This document shows, one piece after another, positions 45,348 to 52,688 of a DNA stretch of 64,000 nucleotides. The position numbers were made by a program, and so were the translations under genes. Under the pieces are notes generated by a model. The model was given only the letters and a program-made list of their open reading frames with translations, did not search any database and had not been told where the DNA came from. Numbering within the stretch: the first letter of the stretch is position 1; each line of letters begins with the position of its first letter. The stretch is from Parvimonas micra (lineage in GTDB: Bacteria; Bacillota; Clostridia; Tissierellales; Peptoniphilaceae), in the NCBI RefSeq assembly GCF_900637905.1, contig NZ_LR134472.1, positions 1,302,001-1,366,000 on the forward strand, written 5' to 3'.

Positions 45348-46790
45348 TTATTTTTTATTGTATTTTTTTACAAAATTGTAAAGTGTTTTTACCGGAGTAC
45401 CACTTGCTCCTTCAGGATTTGTTCCCCAAGCTGAATTTGAGTATGAAGGACCTGCAATGTCTAAATGAACCCAAGGAGTGTTTTCAACGAAGTGTTCTAA
45501 GAAAACTCCTGCAGTAATTGCTCCGCCGGTTCCGGGAGCAGTTACATTTAATAAATCTCCAACTTTTCCTTTTACACTTTCTTTATGTTCTTCATAAACA
45601 GGAAATCTCCATAAGTATTCACCCATAAAGTCTGCTGATTCTTTAATTTTTGCAAAGACTTCATCATTATTACTTACAGCTCCAATAACTCTTGAACCCA
45701 AGGCTTGAATACAAGCACCTGTTAAAGTTGCTACATCAATTATACATTCAGGGTTTAATTTTGATGCTCCATAGTAAATAGCATCTGCTAAAGTCAATCT
45801 TCCTTCAGCATCAGTATTAATTACTTCAATAGTTGAACCTTTCATTGAAGAAATTATATCTCCATTTCTGTAAGCATGTCCATTAATCATATTTTCACAA
45901 GATGCAACAAGTGCAATTACATTTCTTTGCACTTTCATTTTTCCTACTGCATACATTGTTGAAATAACAGAGGCACTTCCACCCATATCAGTTTTCATAG
46001 TAACCATTCCTGTAGCAGGTTTGATTGCATATCCACCTGAATCATAAGTTAAACCTTTACCAACTAAAACAATAGGTTTTTCATCTTTGTTTGGTAAATG
46101 TTTCATAATTATAAATTTAGGGGGTAGGTCACTACCTTGTGCTACTGATAGAAAAGCATCCATTTTTAAAGATTCAATTTGTTTCTTTTCCAAAACTTCA
46201 ACTTCTACACCAACTTTTTCAAGTTCTTCTTTTGCAAATTTCGCTAAAGTTTCAGGATAAATATCATTAGCAGGTCTATTTACAAGATCTCTACACATAA
46301 ACACTGCTTCCATTATTGCTTCAATTTCCTTAATTCCACTTTCTACATGTTCTATTTTGTTTTCTAAGACAGCAAAGAATATTTCACAGTCAAATTTATC
46401 TTTCTTTTCTTTCAAGAAGTTGTCAAAAGCGTAGGTAACATTTATAATGCCTTCAATCATTGCTTGAGCAGTTAATTTATAACAAATACCATCAAACTTT
46501 TTGATTTCGATATTACAAGATTTTACATTATTAGATTTTAAGATTTTTCCAAGAGAAAGGAAGGCTCTTCTGATGTTTTCAAGAGAAATTTCATCTTCTT
46601 TTCCCAAACCTAATAAAATTACATTTTCAGAATTTGGACCTAGATTTGAAAAAATTTCGCCTCTTTTTCCGTTAAAAAGTTTGTTCTCTTTTACATATTT
46701 TTTTAACTCTTCACTTATTCCGCAAATATCGTTTCCATCAAATAAAGTAATAACTTTAACTATTCCGGAATTGCCAATTTTAAATTTCAT
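45348..46790 (-). CDS. pepA: Leucyl aminopeptidase (M17)
   Basis: A 480-residue two-zinc aminopeptidase. VGKGLTYDSGGYAIKPATGMVTMK contains the first lysine and aspartate ligands, TDMGGSASV the next, and NTDAEGRLTLADA the signature with the Asp, Glu and Arg. It cuts N-terminal residues from peptides in the cytoplasm. GGAGG just before the MKFKIGN start puts it at 46790 rather than five codons upstream. Confidence 0.95.
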   Translation of the reverse strand: MKFKIGNSGIVKVITLFDGNDICGISEELKKYVKENKLFNGKRGEIFSNLGPNSENVILLGLGKEDEISLENIRRAFLSLGKILKSNNVKSCNIEIKKFDGICYKLTAQAMIEGIINVTYAFDNFLKEKKDKFDCEIFFAVLENKIEHVESGIKEIEAIMEAVFMCRDLVNRPANDIYPETLAKFAKEELEKVGVEVEVLEKKQIESLKMDAFLSVAQGSDLPPKFIIMKHLPNKDEKPIVLVGKGLTYDSGGYAIKPATGMVTMKTDMGGSASVISTMYAVGKMKVQRNVIALVASCENMINGHAYRNGDIISSMKGSTIEVINTDAEGRLTLADAIYYGASKLNPECIIDVATLTGACIQALGSRVIGAVSNNDEVFAKIKESADFMGEYLWRFPVYEEHKESVKGKVGDLLNVTAPGTGGAITAGVFLEHFVENTPWVHLDIAGPSYSNSAWGTNPEGASGTPVKTLYNFVKKYNKK

Positions 46791-46892
46791 ATATATTACC
46801 TCCAAAATTAAATTAGATAAAAATTATCTTATCTATATAATAACCAAAATTTTGATTTTTTGCAATAGAAAAGGACAACTGAGTTGCCCAAT

Positions 46893-47348
46893 TTAAAAAA
46901 TATTAAAACTAATTGTAGCCATAATTATTCCGGATAGAATTAATCCCATAATAGCCGCTAAAAAACTTGTTTTAAAATCTATATCTAAAATACTCGCAGC
47001 AAGTATACCGGTATATGCACCGGTACCCGGAAACGGAATACCTATAAAAATCGCAAGTGCAATTAAAATTCCTCTTTTACCAGATTTTTTTAAAATTTTT
47101 TCTCCTGCTTTATGCCCTTTTAGTAAAATTTTTTTACAAAACTTTCCAATATACCTTTTATGTTCACCCCAAATTAAAATCTTTTTAGCAAGAAAGTAAA
47201 CAAATGGAACTGGAATTAAATTTCCTATTAGTGCAATTATATATGAACTTAGAATCGGAAGTCCCATTGCTTGGGAATATGGAATGGCACCTCTTAGTTC
47301 AATAACCGGCACCATTGAAATTAATAAAACTAAAAAATATTTTAACAT
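46893..47348 (-). CDS. Small multi-drug export family membrane protein (COG2426)
   Basis: A 151-residue membrane protein with about four spans, matching the Sm_multidrug_ex family: VPVIELRGAIPYSQAMGLP near the N-terminus and GIPFPGTGAYTGILAASIL near the C-terminus. The family name is historic and transport of drugs is not well shown. AGGTGAT just upstream places the start at MLKYFLV (47348). Confidence 0.85.
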   Translation of the reverse strand: MLKYFLVLLISMVPVIELRGAIPYSQAMGLPILSSYIIALIGNLIPVPFVYFLAKKILIWGEHKRYIGKFCKKILLKGHKAGEKILKKSGKRGILIALAIFIGIPFPGTGAYTGILAASILDIDFKTSFLAAIMGLILSGIIMATISFNIF

Positions 47349-47436
47349 CAAATCACCTATAATTTTTCTTAAATAATGTATATATTCTACCATAAAAACG
47401 AAATAAAAGAAATATAAAAAAACTTTTAAAAAAGTA

Positions 47437-47464
47437 TTGCATTTATTTTGAAATATGGTATAAT
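47437..47464 (+). promoter_or_regulatory. Promoter of rplJ-rplL
   Basis: TTGCAT at 47437-47442 and TATAAT at 47459-47464 (spacer 16), with an extended -10 (TGG before TATAAT). Confidence 0.65.
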
Positions 47465-47482
47465 ATATATGTTAATTTTATA

Positions 47483-47588
47483 GGCTACCCAAGACCGTAG
47501 GGACATTCGTTTAAAAATCCTACATAGGTGGAAATACTTATTTTGTATTTTATCTCTACTCTTGGTAGAGATTTTTTAATATGTAGCC
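47483..47588 (+). ncRNA. Ribosomal protein L10 leader RNA
   Basis: The stretch begins GGCTACCCAAGACCGTAGG, continues through CCTACATAGGTGG and ends at GTAGCC (47583-47588), which pairs with GGCTAC (47483-47488) to close the outer helix. This is the L10-leader pattern found before rplJ in many bacteria. L10 (with L7/L12) binds it and represses its own operon. A hairpin with T-run (TCTCTAC/GTAGAGA, about 47552-47577) lies inside and should be the attenuator. Confidence 0.9.
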
Positions 47589-47607
47589 TTTTATGGAGGT
47601 GAAAAAG

Positions 47608-48111
47608 ATGAAAGATTCTGTTTTAGAACAAAAACAAGCTGTTATATCAGAAATTAGAGAAAAGATTGAAAATTCCGGATCTTTAGTTTTAGTTGACTAT
47701 AGAGGCTTAACTGTTGAACAAGTAACTGACTTAAGAAAAAAATATAGAGAAGCCGGTGTTCAATATAAGGTTTATAAAAATACTATGATGAAATTAGCCT
47801 TTAAAGAATTAGGTTTTGAAGATTTCAATCAATATTTAGAAGGACCAAGTGCCGTTGCGTTTTCAGGAGAAGATTTAACAGCAGCAGCTAGAATTACTAA
47901 TGAATTTGCAAAGTCAAATGAAAAGTTGGTTATTAAAGCAGGTATATTAGAAGGAAAGATTTTAGACACTAACGGCGTTAAGGCTGTTGCAAACATTCCT
48001 TCAAGAGAAGTACTTATTGCAAAATTACTTGGCAGCCTAAAGGCTCCGGTATCAAATTTTGTGTATATGTTAGATGCACTAAGAAAGAAAAAAGAAGAAG
48101 AAGCAGCTTAA
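47608..48111 (+). CDS. rplJ: 50S ribosomal protein L10
   Basis: A 167-residue L10. LVLVDYRGLTVEQVTDLRKKYREAGVQYKVYKNTM is the rRNA-binding N-terminal domain, and the C-terminal helix after about 135 anchors L7/L12 dimers. GGAGGTG at 47595-47601 fixes the start at ATG 47608. Normally rplK-rplA precede and rpoB follows; neither is next to it here. Confidence 0.97.
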   Translation: MKDSVLEQKQAVISEIREKIENSGSLVLVDYRGLTVEQVTDLRKKYREAGVQYKVYKNTMMKLAFKELGFEDFNQYLEGPSAVAFSGEDLTAAARITNEFAKSNEKLVIKAGILEGKILDTNGVKAVANIPSREVLIAKLLGSLKAPVSNFVYMLDALRKKKEEEAA

Positions 48112-48140
48112 TGGTTGCGTAAAATTTTAGGAGGTATATT

Positions 48141-48515
48141 ATGGATTTCGAACAAATATTAGAAGCAATTGAAAAATTATCAGTTCTTGAATTAAATGAA
48201 TTAGTTAAAGCAGCAGAAGAAAAATTTGGAGTTTCTGCATCAGCACCTGTAGTAGTAGGTGGAGCTGTAGCTGGTGGAGAAGCAGCTGGAGCAGCAGAAG
48301 AAAAAACTGAATTTGATGTAATTTTAGCATCAGTTGGAGCAGAAAAAATGAAAGTTGTTAAGGCTGTTAAAGATTTAAGCGGATTAGGCTTAAAAGAAGC
48401 TAAGGAAGTAGTTGACAACGCTCCAAAAGCTGTTAAAGAAGGAGTTTCTAAAGAAGAAGCTGAACAAATGAAAGCTAAATTAGAAGAAGTAGGAGCTACT
48501 GTAGAATTAAAGTAG
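48141..48515 (+). CDS. rplL: 50S ribosomal protein L7/L12
   Basis: A 124-residue stalk protein. The N-terminal dimerisation domain (about 1-32), an Ala/Gly-rich hinge (about 33-52) and the C-terminal factor-binding domain ([35 protein letters not shown]) are all present. AGGAGG at 48129-48134 precedes ATG 48141. The operon ends at the terminator that follows. Confidence 0.98.
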   Translation: MDFEQILEAIEKLSVLELNELVKAAEEKFGVSASAPVVVGGAVAGGEAAGAAEEKTEFDVILASVGAEKMKVVKAVKDLSGLGLKEAKEVVDNAPKAVKEGVSKEEAEQMKAKLEEVGATVELK

Positions 48516-48544
48516 TAAATTACTTCTGATTAGGTTTAATATTA

Positions 48545-48571
48545 AAAGTGGATTTTTATCCGCTTTTTTTG
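48545..48571 (+). terminator. Terminator after rplL
   Basis: AAGTGGAT / ATCCGCTT stem (one G-T pair), a TTTT loop and a T-run. Its right half is part of the direct repeat that starts at 48558. Confidence 0.85.
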
Positions 48572-48659
48572 TGGAAATTTTTAGTACTTATTAAGTATTG
48601 ATTTATTTTTCTTAAAAATATATAATAAACAAATAAGATTATTTAAGAGGAAATTTTTT
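48558..48659 (+). repeat. Left copy of ~100-bp direct repeat flanking the Nudix gene
   Basis: Starts in the right arm of the rplL terminator (ATCCGC) and runs through a promoter (TTGATT 48598-48603, 17 bases, TATAAT 48621-48626) to the shared end TAAGATTATTTAAGAGG. The same series of elements recurs at 49410-49514 with a few substitutions and small gaps. A second possible promoter for the Nudix gene, TTGACA at 48681-48686 with TATATT at 48703-48708, lies downstream of this copy. Confidence 0.85.
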
Positions 48660-48760
48660 AAACGAAAACAATAAGATTGATTGACATTACTTATAAAAAT
48701 GTTATATTTTTTATTAATTTGTATAATGATATAAATAAATTTATATAAGGAGGGTATTTG

Positions 48761-49276
48761 TTGAAAGAAGTTTTTGCTATTCCAGCCGTAGGGGCATTAA
48801 TTTACAGAATTAAGGATAATAAATTAAATATTTTAGTCCAAGAAAGGCATAAGGAAAATGAAATTTTTGAGAAAGGTTTATTAGAATTACCGGCAGGAAA
48901 GATTAGAGAATATGAAGATATTTTTAAAGCGTTAAAAAGAGAAGTAGAAGAGGAAACAGGATTAACAGTTATAGAAATTATTGGTGAAAATAATATAGAT
49001 ACTAGAGAAATGGGTGAATATACTGTTAATAGTTATGTTCCATTTTGCTGTACTCAGAATTTATCAGGAGGGTATTCCATTATTCTTCAAACTTTTTTAT
49101 GTAAAGTTGAAGGTAAAATAATACCAAATTCCAATGAAACAAGAAATGTTAGATGGATGAATGTTGATGACATATATAGTTCTATTAATAAAAATTTAGA
49201 AGCCTGGTATCCTATGCATATTAATACATTATTTAAATTTATTGATTATTATCAAAAAGGGTTTATTTATGAGTGA
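48761..49276 (+). CDS. Nudix hydrolase
   Basis: A 171-residue Nudix protein. The Nudix box runs GKIREYEDIFKALKREVEEETGL (about 46-68 region; family Gx5Ex7REUxEExGU) and is complete. FAIPAVGALIYRI at the N-terminus is like NTP or ADP-sugar pyrophosphohydrolases; the substrate is not predictable. I prefer TTG 48761, 6 bases after GGAGGG; TTG 48758 is just 3 bases away from it. It stands alone between two direct repeats and separates rplL from mazF, which suggests later arrival or a local duplication. Confidence 0.88.
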   Translation: MKEVFAIPAVGALIYRIKDNKLNILVQERHKENEIFEKGLLELPAGKIREYEDIFKALKREVEEETGLTVIEIIGENNIDTREMGEYTVNSYVPFCCTQNLSGGYSIILQTFLCKVEGKIIPNSNETRNVRWMNVDDIYSSINKNLEAWYPMHINTLFKFIDYYQKGFIYE

Positions 49277-49435
49277 TAAAGTTCAATACTTTAATATTGT
49301 AAAAAATATTTATTAGATGAATTTCAATATTTAAAACTATTTGATTTTTTGAAGGATAAAATTATAATTGATATATATGTATGTTCTACTACTTGTAATT
49401 TGTATTATAATCCGCTTTTTTATGAAAATTTTTAA
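49269..49435 (+). pseudogene. Frameshifted small gene after the Nudix gene
   Basis: ATG 49269 overlaps the Nudix stop by 8 bases and reads MSDKVQYFNIVKNIY before TAG at 49314. If one A is added to the A6 run at 49301-49306, the frame instead continues as KKYLLDEFQYLKLFDFLKDK and onward to TAA at 49433-49435, giving about 55 residues. The continued frame has normal coding character. It runs into the right direct repeat, so it may also be cut short there. I do not recognise the family. It could be a relic, an A-run slippage site, or chance. Confidence 0.45.
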
Positions 49436-49514
49436 TAATTATTATTAAGTATTGATTTATTTCTCCTAAAAATATATAATAATTAAATAAGATTATTTAA
49501 GAGGGAGTATTTTT
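49410..49514 (+). repeat. Right copy of ~100-bp direct repeat
   Basis: Matches 48558-48659: ATCCGCTTTTTT, then the promoter TTGATT 49452-49457, 17 bases, TATAAT 49475-49480, then TAAGATTATTTAAGAGG. Here the terminator's left arm is missing, so only the right arm was copied. This copy should drive mazF. Both copies end with an AAGAGG purine block that has no start codon at the proper distance. Confidence 0.85.
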
Positions 49515-49537
49515 AGTTTTACTAAAAGAAGATATAT

Positions 49538-49876
49538 ATGAAGGTAAAAAGAGGAGATATTTTTTATGCTGATTTAAGTCCCGTTGTAGGTTCTGAACAA
49601 GGAGGGGTAAGACCTGTCCTAGTTGTTCAAAATGATATCGGGAACAAATACAGCCCGACTGTAATTATTGCAGCTATAACTTCTCAGATGAATAAAGTCA
49701 AACTTCCAACTCATGTCGAAGTTTCAGCAGAATTTGGGCTTCCTAAAAATTCTGTTGTATTGCTGGAGCAAATAAGAACCATAGATAAAAAAAGACTTAG
49801 AGAAAAAGTCGGTTTTACGGATGAGTTCTTTATGAAAAAAGTTGATGAGGCACTTTTAAAATCTGTAGGAGTTTAG
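49538..49876 (+). CDS. MazF/PemK/EndoA-type endoribonuclease toxin, without adjacent antitoxin
   Basis: A 112-residue protein matching EndoA/MazF of Firmicutes: [33 protein letters not shown] with the catalytic arginine, IIAAITSQ with the catalytic threonine/serine region, and [13 protein letters not shown]. It cuts mRNA at short sequences. Antitoxin MazE/EndoAI is normally encoded just upstream, but only the direct repeat and a broken small frame are there. The ribosome-binding site is weak (AAGAAG, 49521-49526), which would keep expression low. Confidence 0.92.
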   Translation: MKVKRGDIFYADLSPVVGSEQGGVRPVLVVQNDIGNKYSPTVIIAAITSQMNKVKLPTHVEVSAEFGLPKNSVVLLEQIRTIDKKRLREKVGFTDEFFMKKVDEALLKSVGV

Positions 49877-49892
49877 TACATAGAGGGAAAAT

Positions 49893-50765
49893 ATGCTTAA
49901 ATTGGTAGAAAATATAGAATTTATAAAAAATAGAAAATTAGAAGTCAATAAAATAGATGAGAAAGAATTTATTTTGGAAAATAAAAATGAAAAGTATATT
50001 TTAAATTTATTTCCGTTTGGAAAATTTTCTAAAATAAGTAAAATTTTTGATTGTTTAAATAAATTATCTGAAGAATTTTCTAATATTTCTTATGGAGATA
50101 TTGGAATTTTAAATGATAAATTTTGTTATAGAATTATTCCTTTTGTTATTGATGAAAAAAATAATTTGACTGATGAAGAAGCTTACAATATAGGATTTGA
50201 AATCGGGAAATTTGTTTTTGAATATCATAAGAGTTTTCAAGGTTGTGATTGTGGTAGGTGGAATAAGCATTATAATTATAGGATAAATAAATTCTTACAC
50301 AAATACGGACTTGGAAAGTACAGAGGGAATCTTGATTACGTTCTTTTTGATTTTTTGGAAAGAAATAGGTATTGTTTAAGTGAGAGGACTTGTACTACTA
50401 TAATTGGAATTAACGGTCTTAATGATATAAAAATTTCAAAAGACGGAAAGTTTCAAATTATAGAAGAGTATAAAATTTTAAGGTCTGATTCGTATTTTGA
50501 GTTTAGAAATTTGAATTTATATTATGATGATAATGCAAGTTTATTGACAGGAATTGTTGATGGATATTTTAATAATAATGTTCCGAGAGCATTTTTTAAA
50601 CTTTTAGGAGTATATACTATAATTGAAAATTTATATGATATTTTTGTTGAAAGTAATGATTTTGAAGATGAGATAATAAATGAAAAGATAACAAAAATTA
50701 ACGATATTTATGATGGATTTTCGAGTATATATCCTATTTGGTATTTAAGACATAAAAAATTTTAA
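49893..50765 (+). CDS. Degenerate APH/choline-kinase-fold-like protein
   Basis: A 290-residue protein without a confident family. The overall pattern looks like aminoglycoside/choline kinase folds: a first ~90 residues resembling an N-lobe, the helix EAYNIGFEIGKFVFEYHKSF, then TTIIGINGLNDIKISKDGKFQIIEEYKILRSDSYFEFRNL where such kinases have their HGDxHxxN and DFE-type motifs, and a helical C-terminal part. The catalytic aspartate and metal residues are not recognisable, so it may be a pseudokinase. Start at ATG 49893, 16 bases after mazF; probable cotranscription. Confidence 0.5.
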   Translation: MLKLVENIEFIKNRKLEVNKIDEKEFILENKNEKYILNLFPFGKFSKISKIFDCLNKLSEEFSNISYGDIGILNDKFCYRIIPFVIDEKNNLTDEEAYNIGFEIGKFVFEYHKSFQGCDCGRWNKHYNYRINKFLHKYGLGKYRGNLDYVLFDFLERNRYCLSERTCTTIIGINGLNDIKISKDGKFQIIEEYKILRSDSYFEFRNLNLYYDDNASLLTGIVDGYFNNNVPRAFFKLLGVYTIIENLYDIFVESNDFEDEIINEKITKINDIYDGFSSIYPIWYLRHKKF

Positions 50766-50781
50766 TAGAAGTTGGAGAAAG

Positions 50782-51891
50782 ATGAAGAAATTTAATAGAA
50801 GTATTATAGGGTTATTGTTATGTTGTTTAGTTTTTGGAGCTTGTTCAAAAAAAGCCGAAAACGAGGAATCTAAAAAAAATGTGAAAAATAATGAGAGTGC
50901 AAGTTTTAAGAAATTTTCAAAATCATTTTTTGGTGTTTTTGATACAGATGTGGCTTTCAGTGCATATTGTGTAAATGAAGAGGAATTTAATAAATATTTC
51001 AAAGTATTGGAAGAAGATATGAAAAGATACCATAATCTTTACAATTCTTTTGAAAATGCTAATGAAAATAATATAAAAACTATAAATGATAATGCGGGAA
51101 AAGAAGCAGTTAAAGTTGATAAAGAAATTATAGAGCTTTTGGAATTTTCTATTGAGAGTTATAAAAAACTCTCTGATAAAAATAATATTGCAATAGGAAG
51201 TGTAACTTCTCTTTGGAAAGCTGAAAAGGATGCAGCTGTTGATCTTAAAGGAAAACTTCCTGATGATAATAAAATAAAAGAGGGATTAAAACACACAGAT
51301 ATTAATAATATTGTAATTGATAAAGAGAATAGTACTGTTTTTCTAAAAGATAAGGATATGAAGCTAGATGTTGGAGCTATTGCAAAAGGTTATTCAGTAG
51401 AAAAAGTGATGAATAAATTAAAATCAATGGGTTTAAAATCTGCAATAATTTCAGCAGGTGGAAATGTAAAAGCCATTGGAAGTCCTTTAGAAAAGGATAA
51501 AAATAAATGGGGAATCGGAATTCAAGACCCTAAGTTCGATTCTGATAAAGTTGATATTAAAGAAGTCATTTTTTCAAATGAAACTTGTGCAGTAACCAGT
51601 GGAGATTATCAAAGATTTTATTTTGTAGGAGATAAAGCATATAATCATATTATTGATCCAAAAACAGGTTATCCTAAAGATAAAATTAAGAGTGTAACAG
51701 TTTTGTGTAATGATTCCGGTCTTGCGGATTTTCTATCAACAAGTTTGTTTTTAATGGATGTTGAAGAAGGTAAAAAACTTTTAGAAAAAGTAGAAGGAGC
51801 GGAAGCCTTTTGGATACTTTCAGATGGAAGCGTACATTATACGGAAAAAATGGGAAAAATGTTGCAAAGTAAAGGAGCTACAAATAAATAA
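50782..51891 (+). CDS. apbE: FAD:protein FMN transferase ApbE, lipoprotein
   Basis: A 369-residue ApbE with a signal peptide ending in FGACS (lipidated Cys near 21). FGVFDTDVAFSAY, KLDVGAIAKGYSVEKV, SAGGNVKAIGSP and the C-terminal YNHIIDPKTGYP with VTVLCNDSGLADFLSTSLFLM are ApbE motifs. It attaches FMN to threonine of RnfG/NqrC-type or other extracytoplasmic flavoproteins. Begins 16 bases after the previous gene. Confidence 0.93.
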   Translation: MKKFNRSIIGLLLCCLVFGACSKKAENEESKKNVKNNESASFKKFSKSFFGVFDTDVAFSAYCVNEEEFNKYFKVLEEDMKRYHNLYNSFENANENNIKTINDNAGKEAVKVDKEIIELLEFSIESYKKLSDKNNIAIGSVTSLWKAEKDAAVDLKGKLPDDNKIKEGLKHTDINNIVIDKENSTVFLKDKDMKLDVGAIAKGYSVEKVMNKLKSMGLKSAIISAGGNVKAIGSPLEKDKNKWGIGIQDPKFDSDKVDIKEVIFSNETCAVTSGDYQRFYFVGDKAYNHIIDPKTGYPKDKIKSVTVLCNDSGLADFLSTSLFLMDVEEGKKLLEKVEGAEAFWILSDGSVHYTEKMGKMLQSKGATNK

Positions 51892-51907
51892 AGTTAAATT
51901 ATATATC

Positions 51908-51938
51908 AAAAGTTAGGATTCTTTCCTAGCTTTTTTTA
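51908..51938 (+). terminator. Terminator after apbE
   Basis: AAAAGTTAGGA pairs with TCCTAGCTTTT (one G-T pair) and is followed by a T-run. Confidence 0.8.
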
Positions 51939-52006
51939 TGTTTGAATTAATAATAAGTTTTTTATAATAAGAGCATAAAAATAATAAAAAAATTTCAAAA
52001 AAAGTA

Positions 52007-52066
52007 TTGAACATTGTTCATAAAAGTGTTATAATAACTCTTGTAAAAAATAATGAACAATGTTCA
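52007..52066 (+). promoter_or_regulatory. TetR-operon promoter with two operator palindromes
   Basis: Promoter: TTGAAC 52007-52012, 17 bases, TATAAT 52030-52035. Operator 1, TGAACATTGTTCA, at 52008-52020 covers the -35. Operator 2, TGAACAATGTTCA, at 52054-52066 lies in the 5' leader. Both are GAACA-N-TGTTC palindromes, and each is the exact complement of the other; their centres are 46 bases apart. Binding of the TetR protein encoded next would block its own operon. Confidence 0.8.
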
Positions 52067-52087
52067 ATAAAATGAAAGGGGGCAATT

Positions 52088-52687
52088 ATGACTGCTATAA
52101 TAGATAAAAAGATGAGCAAAGAGGTTAAAATTATTAAAGCTGCGCTTGAAGTTTTCAAAGAAAAAGGTTATGAAAAATCAACTATTAGAGATATTATGAG
52201 CAGAACTGAATTTGGATTAGGAACTTTCTATTTATATTTTAAAAACAAACAGGATTTGAAAGAACAAATAATTTTAGACAAAGCAATGGATTTAGTTGTT
52301 CATGCTGAAAATAAATGTATTCATACTGATTCTGTTGAAAGATATATTTGTTTTTTAAATTATATTATTGATTATTTGATTGAAAATCCATTCGATTTAG
52401 AGCTAATATCTCAAAATATTAATTGGACTTTATATACAAAGATTGAAAATGATAAAAGATTTATAGAGGCTGATACAACTTTAAAGTTTATACTTAGTAA
52501 GTATGAGAAGTTGTTTTCACATAAATATTCTTATTCACAAAAGTTATATATCCTTTCATTAACCATAGAAATAGTAATTTCTACTTGTAAGAGTGCAATT
52601 ATGAAAGATTCTATTTTATCAATTGATGAAATGAAAGCTGTTTTATTTGAAGTAATAAAAAAAATATTGATAAGTAATGGAGATTAA
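52088..52687 (+). CDS. TetR-family transcriptional regulator
   Basis: A 199-residue repressor with an N-terminal HTH (about 12-58, IIKAALEVFKEKGYEKSTIRDIMSRTEFGLGTFYLYFKNK) and a helical ligand-binding C-terminal domain. GGGGGC-type purine block before ATG 52088. Overlapping palindromes in its own promoter suggest autoregulation. It is followed by the transporter gene one base after its stop, so it probably regulates export. Confidence 0.92.
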   Translation: MTAIIDKKMSKEVKIIKAALEVFKEKGYEKSTIRDIMSRTEFGLGTFYLYFKNKQDLKEQIILDKAMDLVVHAENKCIHTDSVERYICFLNYIIDYLIENPFDLELISQNINWTLYTKIENDKRFIEADTTLKFILSKYEKLFSHKYSYSQKLYILSLTIEIVISTCKSAIMKDSILSIDEMKAVLFEVIKKILISNGD

Positions 52688-52688
52688 T

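Noticed and set aside
46501-46896. 131-residue plus-strand frame opposite pepA
   Set aside because: It lies mostly antisense to the conserved pepA N-terminus, has no ribosome-binding site, and shows low-complexity Phe/Leu/Ser composition.
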